NCBI GenBank assembly: GCA_002069725.1
Contig: MWBW01000005.1
Coordinates: 20,864 to 84,863 of the forward strand
DNA: 64,000 nucleotides
Origin: Firmicutes bacterium ADurb.Bin248
GTDB lineage: Bacteria; Bacillota; Clostridia; Christensenellales; CAG-138
Direction of reading: 5' to 3'
Numbering within the stretch: the stretch's first letter is position 1; the number at the start of each line of letters is the position of its first letter. The notes under the pieces are model-generated. The model did not search any database, was not told the origin of the DNA, and saw nothing but the letters and a program-made list of their open reading frames with translations. This document shows, in pieces, positions 26,728 to 36,622 of the stretch. A program made the position numbers and the translations under genes.

Positions 26728-27558
26728 TCAAACGCGGATGCGGCGGCGCGGGAGCGGCGGCGGGAAAGGGTCCCAAGACAGCACGGCAGGCCGCGCGGCG
26801 CGGCTTCGGGACGCTTCCTCCAGTCTCTTAAAGTCGGGGCGGGCCGCCGTGTCCTCCATGAAATAAGCCGACTGGGTCGCGCCCTCTTTCCGGTTGGCGT
26901 TTAATATGCGGATGATCTGATCGGCATCCGTTATGCCGATGCCGTGCCCGTAGTACAGGCCCCCGGGCAGGACGATGACGTTTTCGCCCTGCAGCTCGGG
27001 GGTTTTGGGGTCCACCTCGGGGTTCCTGAAATAGCAGCGATCCCCGAGCAGGATATCCGCGACTCTTCTGGGCATGCCGACCTCCCTGAGCAGAGGGTCC
27101 AGTTCGTGCCAGTTCATCAGATAGATCGAGGGAAAGAGCCTGTTGAACGTTTCCTCCGAAAAGACCTCCAGCAGCGCGCCGTAATACACGATCACCATGG
27201 CGGTGGCGCATTCCGTTGCGTATTTCCGGCCGTTTGTGAAGATGTCCCTGATCGCGTCGGCGGGCTTCGCTCCGCTTTTCAGGCGGAAGCCGCCGTTGCT
27301 TGTTCTGTCCCAATACTCCTGATTGCATTCCGACTTGTGGAAAACGGCGAATTCGAGCCCGCTGCGGTTGAGCGCCTTTGCCGCGTCGACGATTTCCCTG
27401 CGCAGGGCAAGCTCAAATTCGAGCTGCTCCACGGTGTCGTACCGGTAGACTTCCGCGCTTTGGGACATCTGCTCCAAAAGCTGCCTTTCCACGCTGTTTT
27501 CAGGGTATCCGCCGCTGATCCCGGCAATTTGAAAGGGAGAACCGGCTATTACGATCAT
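26728..27558 (-). CDS. tgl: Protein-glutamine gamma-glutamyltransferase (spore coat transglutaminase)
   Basis: A 276-residue protein matching Bacillus Tgl through its length. The catalytic cysteine is C117 in ATECATAMVIVYY (C116 in the Bacillus enzyme), with downstream GDRCYFRNPEVDP, ENVIVLPGGLYYGHGIGI and RKEGATQSAYF. It forms gamma-glutamyl-lysine cross-links between spore coat proteins, so the host probably makes endospores. ATG 27558 is used because the upstream in-frame extension is not conserved and GGAGGGAG precedes this ATG; it overlaps the stop of the preceding gene by ATGA. The last about 25 residues are Pro/Arg-rich and extend past the usual end. Confidence 0.93.
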   Translation of the reverse strand: MIVIAGSPFQIAGISGGYPENSVERQLLEQMSQSAEVYRYDTVEQLEFELALRREIVDAAKALNRSGLEFAVFHKSECNQEYWDRTSNGGFRLKSGAKPADAIRDIFTNGRKYATECATAMVIVYYGALLEVFSEETFNRLFPSIYLMNWHELDPLLREVGMPRRVADILLGDRCYFRNPEVDPKTPELQGENVIVLPGGLYYGHGIGITDADQIIRILNANRKEGATQSAYFMEDTAARPDFKRLEEASRSRAARPAVLSWDPFPPPLPRRRIRV

Positions 27559-28547
27559 TTGTCTCCCTCCCATCCGGCCTTCGCAGCCCTTATCTGCTCG
27601 CCGACGGGCGCGCGCAGCCATTCCCTCCAGGCCGGGACGCTTTTGCCGTGGATTTTCTGCGAATACTCCGAGAGGGTTTTCTGCTCCCCGGCGCTGAGCC
27701 GCTTAAAAGCCGCAAGGCTTTCGTCCGCGTCCTCGTCCGTGGCGGAGACGGGCTGTTTGTCGTAGGAAGGGACGCCTTTTTGCAGGTATTTCCGTTCCAG
27801 ATCCACGGCGCAGAACGCCGGTCTGCCGGCATACTGAAAGCTCTCCTGCGTGAAATACAGGTAAGGCTCGTTTTCCTCAAGCCAGCGAAGATAGCCCGCG
27901 TACCGCCCCTCTTTGTTGCCTTCGTCGGCCGGGACGCCCGTTTCCTCCATATTCAGCAGCTCGGCCGCCAGAGCGGCGTCTTTCGGCTCCGAAGAGCGGA
28001 CGCGCTCGGCGATCAGCTTCAATACCCGGGGATCGTGAACCTGGAAAAGCGCCCATACCAGATCATGGATGTAACGCCCGTTCCTGTTGCGCTTGAAAAT
28101 CAGCTCGGCCGCCGGAGGCAATATGTCCCTGTCCCTGTAAGTGTTGATTAAAACCGACGCGGCCACGTCCAGTATCTGCTCGTAATCGTCCTCGGCGACT
28201 TCCTCGGCGCAACCCGTTTCCCATATCCATTTGAGCGCGGAATAGACCGCTTCCCGCCCGGACGACAGATAATCGACTCCGGAAGCTTCGGACCCCCTTA
28301 TTTGATTCGCGATTTGCAGGGCGAGCATATGGCGCGGATTGAGATATCCCTGTATGCGCAGCCCCTCCATCTGCCCGCGCAGTATGTACAGGCAGGGGAA
28401 CGTGAGCCGGTCGTCGCTGAGCAGGGCGGCGGCATGCCGGGTGTCCCTGCGGAAGGTTTCGGCCAAAGCGGCCCTGCATTTGTCCGCTCCTTCCTGTATC
28501 CGGATGCGGTCCAGATAGCTGTAATCCTTCGAATGGCCTGAATTCAT
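27555..28547 (-). CDS. Protein of unknown function, co-transcribed with tgl
   Basis: A 330-residue soluble protein that I do not recognise. It has no signal peptide or membrane segment. It is rich in short amphipathic helices (for example DDYEQILDVAASVLINTYR, DPRVLKLIAERVRSSEP, DAALAAELLNMEE), suggesting a helical-repeat fold. Its stop overlaps the tgl start by ATGA, implying coupled expression and a possible role with Tgl in coat assembly (inference). Start ATG 28547 follows GAGGAAAG. Confidence 0.8.
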   Translation of the reverse strand: MNSGHSKDYSYLDRIRIQEGADKCRAALAETFRRDTRHAAALLSDDRLTFPCLYILRGQMEGLRIQGYLNPRHMLALQIANQIRGSEASGVDYLSSGREAVYSALKWIWETGCAEEVAEDDYEQILDVAASVLINTYRDRDILPPAAELIFKRNRNGRYIHDLVWALFQVHDPRVLKLIAERVRSSEPKDAALAAELLNMEETGVPADEGNKEGRYAGYLRWLEENEPYLYFTQESFQYAGRPAFCAVDLERKYLQKGVPSYDKQPVSATDEDADESLAAFKRLSAGEQKTLSEYSQKIHGKSVPAWREWLRAPVGEQIRAAKAGWEGDK

Positions 28548-28928
28548 GGAACCAACTTTCCTCTTTCATTCCGGCCCGGCCTGAAACGGGGCGGAACGAT
28601 CAAGAATTTAATGATCTATTCCATGATATTAAGGCGGGAAGTTTTTGTTACGTAAAACAGGCTCCCGATGTTCCAGGGAGCGCACTTTAACCGCATCTTT
28701 TTCAACAGGGCGGACGGCGGCGGCGATCGGATATGAAAGCCCGTCCGGGCTGAACGGACATATGGAAAAGCTTTGATTCGGCTTCTAAAATGAGAGCTGC
28801 TTCAGCAGCCGCGGCGGGCGAGCCTTCCGCGGCTGCGGTCCTTGCGGCCTCGACGGCATTCGGAGCAGTTTGCCCCGTCCCGGCGGGACGGGCGGGCGTA
28901 CCTCCCGAGGGCTGGCCCGGGGACCGAT
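28548..28928. other. Intergenic region with GC-rich hairpins
   Basis: No gene supported. It holds a perfect 8-bp hairpin CCCGTCCC/GGGACGGG (28874-28892) just downstream of the DUF1858 stop, which may end that minus-strand transcript, a GCTGC-TTCA-GCAGC hairpin near 28797-28810, and a GCTCCC/GGGAGC hairpin near 28661-28682. A promoter for the 28547 gene must lie here; I see no clear consensus, which would fit a sporulation sigma factor. Confidence 0.5.
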
Positions 28929-29165
28929 TTAATCCCCCGTGGGTTCGTAACCGCGCTCGCGAAACGCCTTCTTTATGAGTCCGAGATCGATCCCTTTCAT
29001 TTTCGCTCCTTTGGGGATCGTCATGAACCGCCCCGCCGTGTCCAGCATGCCGGGCTTTACGATATCGCCGAACCCCAGCTCGCTCATGATCGGTATGATC
29101 TCGGGATGCTCCGAAGCCAGCGCGTAAACGGTTTGATTGAAATCCAGCGCTTTATTGCCCGCCAT
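28929..29165 (-). CDS. DUF1858-type small protein
   Basis: A 78-residue protein with the DUF1858 pattern: an N-terminal helix-turn (TVYALASEHPEIIPIMSELG) resembling the N-terminal ScdA_N-like domain of Fe-S repair proteins, then MKGIDLGLIKKAFRERGYE. It follows the repair gene by 12 bases with RBS GGTGG, so it belongs to the same transcript. It may bind metal or sense redox or nitric oxide stress together with it (inference from operon and family). Confidence 0.85.
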   Translation of the reverse strand: MAGNKALDFNQTVYALASEHPEIIPIMSELGFGDIVKPGMLDTAGRFMTIPKGAKMKGIDLGLIKKAFRERGYEPTGD

Positions 29166-29177
29166 CGTTTTCCACCG

Positions 29178-29846
29178 CTATATATCCGTCAGGAGGATGT
29201 TGTTTTCGAGATGGATGTGCTGATGCAAATCGCTCTCCATATCCTCCAGCAAAGCAAACAACTTTTGGTATGTCGGGCAGGCGTCCTCGGGCAGCGAATA
29301 ATCGTTTGAAATGCGCCGCAGCTCCTTTAACGCCTTTCCGGCCTCCTCGTGTTCCTGCTTGATCATCCTCGAAAGTTCGCGCGTTTGCGACGAAATCGCA
29401 TCGCCGATCGACGGGAAGAGCATGGTCTCCTCCTTGATCAGATGCTGCTCCAGATCGCCCCTTAATCCGCTGAACACCTTAAAGAGGTCGAAAAGTTCCG
29501 GATGGTTCCTGCCGTGCGCCTTGAGTACGGCGCTGAAAACACCGCCGATCTGCGCAAGCGCCTCGCGAAGGTACGCATGGTGTTTCGACTCGATATAGGA
29601 TGAAAGATCCCCGCGGCTGAGGCTTTTAAAATCGACGCCGTTTATATTGCGCTTTATTTTCTCATATTCAGCATCCAGCCGCGCCTCGATTTCAACAAGG
29701 CTGCTCGTTTGCTCTTCGGCTGCTTGCGACAACAACCGCCCGCCTCCGCAGCAGTAGTCTATTCCGTACTCCTTAAAGATTCCTGAGGCCGCGGGTATCT
29801 CGGATACGATGCTTCCAACCGTCCGGCCGCTCCAATTCCCGTTCAT
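29178..29846 (-). CDS. ric: Iron-sulfur cluster repair di-iron protein (RIC/ScdA/YtfE family)
   Basis: A 222-residue protein. N-terminal ScdA_N segment with GIDYCCGGG (about 31-39), then a hemerythrin-like four-helix domain whose di-iron ligands are visible as SKHHAYLR, HGRNHPE, LEQHLIKEE, KQEHEEAG and LHQHIHLEN. Repairs Fe-S clusters damaged by nitric oxide or oxidants, in the cytoplasm. Start at ATG 29846 is preferred over the GTG at 29855 because GGAGG lies 8 bases before it. The promoter and an FNR-type box lie just upstream. Confidence 0.93.
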   Translation of the reverse strand: MNGNWSGRTVGSIVSEIPAASGIFKEYGIDYCCGGGRLLSQAAEEQTSSLVEIEARLDAEYEKIKRNINGVDFKSLSRGDLSSYIESKHHAYLREALAQIGGVFSAVLKAHGRNHPELFDLFKVFSGLRGDLEQHLIKEETMLFPSIGDAISSQTRELSRMIKQEHEEAGKALKELRRISNDYSLPEDACPTYQKLFALLEDMESDLHQHIHLENNILLTDI

Positions 29847-29878
29847 ATGCCACACCTCCGTCTTTATCTTGCGGTTTC

Positions 29879-29907
29879 AGTATAGCAAACATACCGGCGC
29901 GTTTCCA
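29879..29907 (-). promoter_or_regulatory. Sigma-A-type promoter of ric
   Basis: Read on the minus strand: -35 TGGAAA (29907-29902), a 17-base spacer and -10 TATACT (29884-29879). Predicted transcription start near 29872, 26 bases before the ATG. Confidence 0.65.
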
Positions 29908-29920
29908 TGATCGAAATCAA
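29907..29920 (-). promoter_or_regulatory. FNR/CRP-family operator upstream of ric
   Basis: Minus-strand TTGATTTCGATCAT matches TTGAT-N4-ATCAA at 9 of 10 bases. Its centre (29913.5) falls about 41.5 bases upstream of the predicted transcription start, the class II activator position for this family. Confidence 0.6.
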
Positions 29921-30060
29921 AAACGCGGATTTTCACGTATCGTTTTATTCCCGACGGATTGTATGATGCCGTCTTTTTCCATTTGTCCGGGCTTCCTGCT
30001 TACGGCTTCCCGCGCGTCCGCGTGTCCCGCTCAAAGCCGCCTTCCGCCGGGACCGGCAAA

Positions 30061-30507
30061 TCAGACGGGAATCAGGCAGGATAAGGCGATGAGCGCCGCC
30101 CCGCAGAACAGTCTGGAGAGCGTTTTTGCCTTGCCGAGCTCCGTCCGGTCAAACGCCGCCTCGTCCACCGCGCTCGCGGGAGTCAAATCGTCGTCAAAAT
30201 TCCGATAATCCATGAGGAAAGCGGGCCTGTGCGCGGCCTCTTTAAAGCGCCTGAGGGAATAGGGCACCTTCGCCGCTTTGCGCAGGCGAAAGGGCGGGAA
30301 CGGGCTGAATCCTTTGGCGGCGAGACGGGTAAACCACGCGGCGCACAGGCACAGGCAGCCGGAAGCCGAAAGGCCGTATATGAAATACAGCCGTATTCCA
30401 TAGATGCCTCCCAGCAGGGCGCTGACGACCAGCACAATCGAGAACAGGCGAAACGCCCGGCGGTAGACCAGCCGGAGAAACATCCTTTTTTGCGCCGTTT
30501 CCGTCAT
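30061..30507 (-). CDS. Small membrane protein of unknown function
   Basis: A 148-residue protein with hydrophobic segments at about 15-37, 40-58 and a final one at the C-terminus ([16 protein letters not shown]). Start ATG 30507 overlaps the stop of the fused ATPase gene (ATGA), so it is the last gene of the first peptide ABC operon. I do not recognise a family. It may be an accessory or assembly factor for that transporter (inference from position only). Confidence 0.7.
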   Translation of the reverse strand: MTETAQKRMFLRLVYRRAFRLFSIVLVVSALLGGIYGIRLYFIYGLSASGCLCLCAAWFTRLAAKGFSPFPPFRLRKAAKVPYSLRRFKEAAHRPAFLMDYRNFDDDLTPASAVDEAAFDRTELGKAKTLSRLFCGAALIALSCLIPV

Positions 30508-32495
30508 ATCCCGAGCTCCTCCCTGTACATATCCAGCTCGTAGCGGTTGCCGAACACGAAGTGCCGGTCCGTAATTTCGCACCATACGGGTTTATCTATC
30601 TTGTAGTTGTGGATGCTCGCGTCATAAACGAGCAGTTCCTTGGCTCTTTCCCTGTCCGGGTCCGGATGAGGCACGGCGGAAAGCAGCGCCTTCGTATAGG
30701 GATGCAGGGGATGAAGGAACAACTCGTCGCAGGTCGCCATTTCAACGATGCGCCCCTTGTTGATGACCGCGATGCGGTCGGATATGAATTTGACCACCGA
30801 TAAGTCGTGCGCGATGAACAGGTAAGTGAGGTTCCTTTCCTTTTTCAGCTTATTGAGCAAGTTGATGACCTGCGCGCGGATGGATACGTCGAGCGCAGAG
30901 ATCGGTTCGTCCGCAATGACGAAATCGGGGTTCATGACGAGCGAGCGCGCGATGCCGATGCGCTGGCGCTGGCCGCCCGAAAACTCATGCGGAAAGCGGG
31001 AGATGAAGTCCCTGTTCAGGCCGACCTCGGCCATGATTTGCTCGACTCTTCGCATGCGCTCTTCCTCGTTCGCGAACAGGCGGTAGTTATACAGCCCTTC
31101 GCTGACGATGTAGTCCACCTTGGCCCGCTCGTTGAGGCTCGCCATGGGGTCCTGGAAGATCATCTGCAAATGCAGATGAAGCTCGCGCCTCTCCTGCTTG
31201 CTGAGTTTGCCGTCGATCCGCTTGCCCGCGTACTCGATCTCGCCCTCGGCCTTTTGGTATATCTTCATGACCGCGCGGCCGATCGTCGTTTTGCCCGAGC
31301 CGGACTCTCCGACCAGGGAGAGCGTTTCGCCCCTGTAAACATCGAAGCTGACGTTGTCCACCGCCTTGAACTCCCTGTGGCTGAGGCGGAATTTGACCGT
31401 GAGATTGCGCACGCTCAAAAGCTTATCCGCTTTGCAGTAATCAAAGGGGGGCGCCTGCGCGGCGACCGCTTCTTTTTTGCGCGCCTCCTCGGCAAAATTC
31501 AGCTTCTCGGCGTGCTCGCGGGCAAACGGATGCAGCAGCCAGGTTTTTGCGCAATGCGTATCGCTCACCTGGAACATCGGCGGTTCCGCCTCAAAATCGA
31601 TCTCCATCGCGTCCGGATTGCGGGGGGCGAAGGCGTCCCCCGTGATTTGCTTATACAGCGTGGGCGGCGTGCCTTTGATGGAATAAAGGTCGCAGCCCTT
31701 CACGCCCAGCTGCGGCAGGGATTGCAGCAGCGCCTTGGTGTAGGGATGGCGCGGGTCATGGAAAATATCGCGGCTCGTTCCGTATTCGACGATCTGCCCC
31801 GCGTACATCACGCTCACCCAATCCGCGACGTTCGCGACGACGCCCAGATCGTGCGTGATGTAGACGACGGTCATCTTCAGTTCCTTCTGCAACTGCTTGA
31901 TCAGCGCGAGAATCTGCGCCTGCACCGTCACGTCAAGGGCTGTGGTGGGCTCGTCGCAGATGAGGATTTCCGGCCGGCAGGCGATGGCGGTCGCGATCAC
32001 GACGCGCTGGCGCATGCCGCCCGAAAACTCGTGGGGATATTGCTGATAACGGTATTCCGCATCCCCGATGCCTACGCGGCGCAGTATCTCGACGGCTTCC
32101 CGCTTTGCCTGCTCATGCTCCGTTCCGAAATGCCAGACGATCACCTCGGCGATCTGCTCGCCGACGGTCCGCACGGGGTTCAGACTGGTCATGGGGTCCT
32201 GAAACACCATGGCGATCTTTTTCCCGCGTATGCGCAGCCATTCGCGCTCCGTTTTGAACCGCGTAAGCTCTTCCCCGCGGTACAGGAGGCTGCCGCCGGA
32301 GACCCATCCGTTTTTATCCAGCATGCCGATAAAGGATTTTGTGAACACGCTCTTGCCGCAGCCGGACTCCCCCACGATCGCCAGCGTTTCCCCCTCGTAC
32401 AGATCGAGCGTGGCGCCACGCACCGCCGTGAGCACCTTTTCCCGCAGGCGGAATTTTATCTCCACATCCCTGGCCGACAGTATCACATTCCTCAT
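30504..32495 (-). CDS. Peptide/nickel-type ABC transporter, two ATPase domains fused in one chain
   Basis: A 663-residue fusion of OppD- and OppF-like ATPases. First half: Walker A GESGCGKS, signature FSGGMRQR, Walker [13 protein letters not shown], and a C-terminal oligopeptide-ATPase Cys region. Second half from about 365: [29 protein letters not shown], and [17 protein letters not shown]. In the second peptide operon of this window (40613-42603) the same two ATPases are separate genes. ATG 32495 is preferred to ATG 32513 because GAGGGG sits 6 bases before it. Energises the permease pair encoded just upstream. Confidence 0.93.
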   Translation of the reverse strand: MRNVILSARDVEIKFRLREKVLTAVRGATLDLYEGETLAIVGESGCGKSVFTKSFIGMLDKNGWVSGGSLLYRGEELTRFKTEREWLRIRGKKIAMVFQDPMTSLNPVRTVGEQIAEVIVWHFGTEHEQAKREAVEILRRVGIGDAEYRYQQYPHEFSGGMRQRVVIATAIACRPEILICDEPTTALDVTVQAQILALIKQLQKELKMTVVYITHDLGVVANVADWVSVMYAGQIVEYGTSRDIFHDPRHPYTKALLQSLPQLGVKGCDLYSIKGTPPTLYKQITGDAFAPRNPDAMEIDFEAEPPMFQVSDTHCAKTWLLHPFAREHAEKLNFAEEARKKEAVAAQAPPFDYCKADKLLSVRNLTVKFRLSHREFKAVDNVSFDVYRGETLSLVGESGSGKTTIGRAVMKIYQKAEGEIEYAGKRIDGKLSKQERRELHLHLQMIFQDPMASLNERAKVDYIVSEGLYNYRLFANEEERMRRVEQIMAEVGLNRDFISRFPHEFSGGQRQRIGIARSLVMNPDFVIADEPISALDVSIRAQVINLLNKLKKERNLTYLFIAHDLSVVKFISDRIAVINKGRIVEMATCDELFLHPLHPYTKALLSAVPHPDPDRERAKELLVYDASIHNYKIDKPVWCEITDRHFVFGNRYELDMYREELGI

Positions 32496-32505
32496 ACTCC
32501 ACCCC

Positions 32506-33453
32506 TCAGACATGATTGCGCGGATCGGAAGCGTCCGCGAACTTGTTGCCGATCACATAGAAGGCGATCGTAATGACGCACAGGATCGCCGTGGGCAGAA
32601 GCATCTGGTAGGGATGCAGCGCGAAGGAACTGCGTCCCTGGTTGACGATGTTGCCCAGCGTGACGGCGTCCACCGGCATACCGATCCCGATGAAGCTGAG
32701 GAATACCTCGCTGCTGATGGAATACGGGATCACGAGCGCCGTTTCCATGATGATCAGGCTGACGATGTGCGGTATGATGTTGCGGCTGACGATGCGCCGC
32801 ATGGGGGTGCCGAGGCATTTGGAGGCGACGTTGTACTCGCTGTCCCGAATCGAGAGTATGCGGTTGCGGAAAAACCGCGCTTCCACGATCCATCCGCGCG
32901 AGGCCATGGCGATGAAAAGGGTAAGAAAGCTCGTGTTCATGATGTAGGCCAGCAATACCAGGTATACGGTGCTCGGGATATTCGTCATCACGTTGTAGAT
33001 CTCGATCATGACGGGATCCATCTTTTTGTTGTAACCCCAGAGCGCGCCGACGACCGTGCCCACGCCCACATCCGAACAGGCGATGAAGAAAGCCAGCAGG
33101 AAAGAATTCCGCGTTCCGTACCAGGCGCGGGCCCAGATGTCGCGCCCGATGCTGTCCGTCCCGAACCAGTGGTCCGCGTTCGGGCGCTTGTTCCACGTCA
33201 TAGGGTTGGTTGAGATCGCTCCGGGATCGGTTTTCGAGAGCGCAGGATAGAGAAACGCCATGAGTATCAGCATGCCGATCAGCGCCACGATGAAAACGAC
33301 GAATTTGCTCCTAAAAAACGTGCGTATCGTCGAGCGCCAGTATGAATAATTGGAAAACCCGCCTTCCTCGCTCGCGGTCCGGTCGAACACGGCGGCCCGG
33401 AATTTTTCCGGCCTGAGCAGAACGTCCATGTTTTTTACGGTTTCTGATTTCAT
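32506..33453 (-). CDS. Peptide ABC transporter permease (OppC/DppC type)
   Basis: A 315-residue inner-membrane protein: cytoplasmic N-terminus, a first helix at about 50-72, the DPGAISTN and [21 protein letters not shown] signature of this family, and the EAA loop [20 protein letters not shown]. Starts 4 bases after the stop of the partner permease. Forms the translocation pore with it. Confidence 0.93.
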   Translation of the reverse strand: MKSETVKNMDVLLRPEKFRAAVFDRTASEEGGFSNYSYWRSTIRTFFRSKFVVFIVALIGMLILMAFLYPALSKTDPGAISTNPMTWNKRPNADHWFGTDSIGRDIWARAWYGTRNSFLLAFFIACSDVGVGTVVGALWGYNKKMDPVMIEIYNVMTNIPSTVYLVLLAYIMNTSFLTLFIAMASRGWIVEARFFRNRILSIRDSEYNVASKCLGTPMRRIVSRNIIPHIVSLIIMETALVIPYSISSEVFLSFIGIGMPVDAVTLGNIVNQGRSSFALHPYQMLLPTAILCVITIAFYVIGNKFADASDPRNHV

Positions 33454-33457
33454 ATCG

Positions 33458-34399
33458 TCAGCCCTCGTCCTCGGTCAGCCGTATGCGCGGGTCCACAAAC
33501 GCGACCAGCAGGTCGCCGAGAAACACGCCCAGCACGGATAGAATGGCATACATCAGCACGATCACCTGAACGAGATTGTTGTCCTGCTTCTGTATGGCCT
33601 TGGTCAGCAATCCGCCGGTGCCCGGGATGGCGTACAGGCTCTCGATGATCAGCGAGCCGGATATGATGAACAGGATGTCGCTGGGCAGATAGATCGCGAT
33701 GGGTATGATCGCGTTTTTGAAAAGATGCCTGCGCAGCACATATTTTTTGGAAAGCCCCTTCACCATCGCGAATTTGACATAATCCCGGTTTTCCTCGTCG
33801 ACCATAAAGCGACGAAGCCATATGGCATACCAGGCGATGCTGCCAAGAGAAAGGCAGATCGTGGGCAATATCCAGGACTCCGGCCGGTCTTCGTAAAACA
33901 CGAGCGGCAGCTTCAGCACGCCGGACACCCATACCTGAATGAAAAACAGATAGATCAGGCTCGGAACGGCACGCACGAACACGACATAGAAGGTGCCCAA
34001 GGTATCGCCCAGGCGCTCCTTATAGCGCGCCATGAACATCCCCATGAGCAGGCCGAGCGTCATGCCGAGCACCAGGCTCGCCGCGCCGAACGCGGCGGTG
34101 ACCGGTATCTTCTCGCAAAGCAGTATGGTGATGGGCACCTTGGGGTAGACCGTCAGGCTGCGCCCGAGGTCCCCCGCGAAGAGGTTCTTCACGAAGCGCC
34201 AGAGCTGGCTGAAAGGAGGGTCCAGCAGGCCCTGATTGCGCAGATATGCCATGCGCGTCTGCTCGTCGCTGACCTTGAGCATCTCATCCGTAAAATAGCC
34301 GTTGAGCGGCATAAAGCGCAACAGCATGAACACCGTCACAAAGACGATCACGACCGTCAGTATGGACCGGAGCGTACGATTCAAAATATACCGCAGCAA
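33458..34399 (-). CDS. Peptide ABC transporter permease (OppB/DppB type)
   Basis: A 313-residue permease starting LLRYILNRTLRSIL, with five or six helices and the EAA-type loop MVKGLSKKYVLRRHLFKNA. I place the start at TTG 34399: GAGGGGGG precedes it and the translated protein then has the usual family N-terminus; an ATG at 34465 in frame would add 22 unrelated residues that overlap the intercistronic hairpin. Confidence 0.9.
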   Translation of the reverse strand: MLRYILNRTLRSILTVVIVFVTVFMLLRFMPLNGYFTDEMLKVSDEQTRMAYLRNQGLLDPPFSQLWRFVKNLFAGDLGRSLTVYPKVPITILLCEKIPVTAAFGAASLVLGMTLGLLMGMFMARYKERLGDTLGTFYVVFVRAVPSLIYLFFIQVWVSGVLKLPLVFYEDRPESWILPTICLSLGSIAWYAIWLRRFMVDEENRDYVKFAMVKGLSKKYVLRRHLFKNAIIPIAIYLPSDILFIISGSLIIESLYAIPGTGGLLTKAIQKQDNNLVQVIVLMYAILSVLGVFLGDLLVAFVDPRIRLTEDEG

Positions 34400-34432
34400 G
34401 GATTCAGGCCCCCCTCGTATAGAGTAAGCGCG

Positions 34433-34453
34433 CTGCCCGGCGAGGCCGGGCAG
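34433..34453 (-). terminator. Intercistronic hairpin after the binding-protein gene (operon A)
   Basis: A perfect 9-bp stem CTGCCCGGC / GCCGGGCAG with a GAG loop, 28 bases after the SBP stop codon and before the permease. No T run follows, so it more likely protects the SBP mRNA end or causes partial termination. Confidence 0.6.
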
Positions 34454-34480
34454 CTCCGCTCTCATGAAACGGCTTCGCGC

Positions 34481-36463
34481 TCAGTTGCCGGAAAGGCGAT
34501 CCGCCTTTTTCTCCTCGTATGCGGAACTGATCGCCGCCAACTGATCCGCGGTTAGGATCTGCGCGCTCACCCTCATCCCCTTATACTTTATGGAGCCGAA
34601 CTGCATGAGCGGGCCGGTGTAGGGCTCTATGCGGGTCATGTAGTAGCCGCGCAGGCTGGAAATAAAGGGAATCACATACGCGCCGTTGACCAGATACGCC
34701 TCCGCCTGGGCGAACAGGGCGTAACGCTTCTGGATATCGCTCTCCATGAGCGCCTGCTCGATAAGGGCGTCGTATTCGGGAACCTCGTAGTAGCCCACGT
34801 TCTCCGCGCCGTCCGAAGTCAGGCGCGAGAGCTGGCTGCCCGGGTCGCCGTAGGGGACGGAAAGGGAATCGTAATACACGTCGTAGTTCAGGGGATCGGC
34901 GACCGTGCTGTAAAACCCGCCCGTGGCGAAGGCAAGCTGCACGTCGATCAAATCGGCGCCTATGGCCTCCTCGATCATCACCTCGAGCAGTTGGGCCATC
35001 AGTATCTCGGCCTCGTCGTCCGTGCCCACGTAGAGGAGCGTAACGGGCAGCTTGCCGTCCACGTCGAACTGCGCGACGGGCAGCATATCCACCGTGGCCG
35101 CATCCACGCCCAGGATGCTGCCGCTTGCGTCGCACAGCTCGGCAACGGCCGCTTCCATGTACGCCCGCGCCTTCCCGGCGTCGTAATAATCGGTCGCCTT
35201 GATTTCGGCAAGGCCCGGATAATCCGTATAATCCACGCCCCGATCGTCGTATATCAGCGTTTCCGCGATGATGGTGTTGCGCACGAGGCGGGAGGGCGTG
35301 ACCGGCTCGCGCAGATAGGCGATGGACTCGCGGTCGATCGAGTGCTGCAGCGCCTTGCGGAAGTTCTCGTTGTGGATGAACGCGTTGAACTCCGGATTGT
35401 CGCTCCCGAAATCGAGCCAGAGATAATTGGTGCTGGAGCTGAAGCTGTTGGGCGCGAGATACTTTTCCCATTCCGTGCCCAGCAGCGACGAATACTCCTC
35501 GCTCTCCACGACGCACTCGTCGATCTCGCCGCGCTTGAACATTTCAAGCGTCGTCATGGTGTCCCCCAGCCTCTGCTGCTCGATGGACCTGATCGTTACG
35601 CTGTCCTTATCCCAATAATGGGGGTTGGCGGTCATAACGATTTTCTTGTCGCGCTCGAATGTGCTCAGATAATAAGCGCCGCAATAGAGCATGTGCTGGT
35701 TGTCGATGCCGAAGTCCTCCCCCATTTCCGTTACATAGGAGTATTCGCACGGCAGCAGGAGCATGCTGCCCTCGATCAGGGAGAGGAAATACGGCGCGCT
35801 CGCACTCAGCGTGTATTGCACGGTGTATTCGTCCAGCGCCTTCACGCCGACGGTTTCATCGAACGAGGCCACAAGGTCCGCCCGCACGGTCGTGGTATCC
35901 GTGCCGGAATCGATATCGTCAAGCCCCCAGTAGTAATCATACAGGCCTTCGATCAGATCGCGCACGACGCGCAGGGAATAAGCGCCGTTGAGAGGATCGC
36001 CCACATAGCGGACGGCGTCCACATAATCCTGCGCGGTGACCTTCATCCCCGTGGGATTTCCCTGATGGTCGACCCATTCCACGCCTTCGCGCAGATGGAA
36101 CGTCCATACGGTGCAGTCCTCGTTGCTCTCCCAGCTTAACGCCATGGCGGGCTGATAGAGGCCGTATTCATCCGGCTCGACCAGCGCCTCCACGCAGTTG
36201 GCGGCCAGGCCCCGCACGCCGCCGTAAACCGTGGTATAATAGTTGAGCGAGGGGTATTCGCTGGTGAAATACGTCTTGTACAGATCGACATATTCCAGAG
36301 GCTCCGCCTGCTCGGGCGGAGTCGGCTGCGCTTCGCCTGCGCCGGTCCCGGATGGAACGCCATCCGTCGGCTGAACCCCCGGATCGCTCGCCGGCCCCTG
36401 ACAGGCGCAAGCCAGCGACGCCAGCAACACAATAGCAAGGAAAAGGGAAACGGTGCGTTTCAT
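34481..36463 (-). CDS. Peptide-binding lipoprotein (SBP_bac_5 family)
   Basis: A 660-residue extracellular binding protein. N-terminal lipoprotein signal with lipobox LACAC after MKRTVSLFLAIVLLAS, then a Pro/Gly/Thr-rich linker. Family traits: WTFHLREGVEWVDHQGNP, ALQHSIDRESIAY, and a long C-terminal lobe. First gene of peptide operon A; its size is above the usual 520-560 residues, as is that of the paralogue in operon B. Confidence 0.93.
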   Translation of the reverse strand: MKRTVSLFLAIVLLASLACACQGPASDPGVQPTDGVPSGTGAGEAQPTPPEQAEPLEYVDLYKTYFTSEYPSLNYYTTVYGGVRGLAANCVEALVEPDEYGLYQPAMALSWESNEDCTVWTFHLREGVEWVDHQGNPTGMKVTAQDYVDAVRYVGDPLNGAYSLRVVRDLIEGLYDYYWGLDDIDSGTDTTTVRADLVASFDETVGVKALDEYTVQYTLSASAPYFLSLIEGSMLLLPCEYSYVTEMGEDFGIDNQHMLYCGAYYLSTFERDKKIVMTANPHYWDKDSVTIRSIEQQRLGDTMTTLEMFKRGEIDECVVESEEYSSLLGTEWEKYLAPNSFSSSTNYLWLDFGSDNPEFNAFIHNENFRKALQHSIDRESIAYLREPVTPSRLVRNTIIAETLIYDDRGVDYTDYPGLAEIKATDYYDAGKARAYMEAAVAELCDASGSILGVDAATVDMLPVAQFDVDGKLPVTLLYVGTDDEAEILMAQLLEVMIEEAIGADLIDVQLAFATGGFYSTVADPLNYDVYYDSLSVPYGDPGSQLSRLTSDGAENVGYYEVPEYDALIEQALMESDIQKRYALFAQAEAYLVNGAYVIPFISSLRGYYMTRIEPYTGPLMQFGSIKYKGMRVSAQILTADQLAAISSAYEEKKADRLSGN

Positions 36464-36551
36464 GTTGTGTTACCTCCCATATAAATTGACTTGCCTGATT
36501 TTCACTCCGGCTCCGGCGACGACATGCTCCGGCTTCCGGATCATCAACTGC

Positions 36552-36580
36552 ATGATACAGCTTGCTTTTGTGGATTTCAA
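36552..36580 (-). promoter_or_regulatory. Promoter of peptide operon A
   Basis: Minus strand: TTGAAA (36580-36575), 17-base spacer, TATCAT (36557-36552); both boxes 5/6 to consensus. Gives an about 82-base leader before the SBP start. Confidence 0.7.
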
Positions 36581-36622
36581 CCGCGCGGGCCATTCCTTTG
36601 CGCTTTCTTAGCGCGCAAAGCG

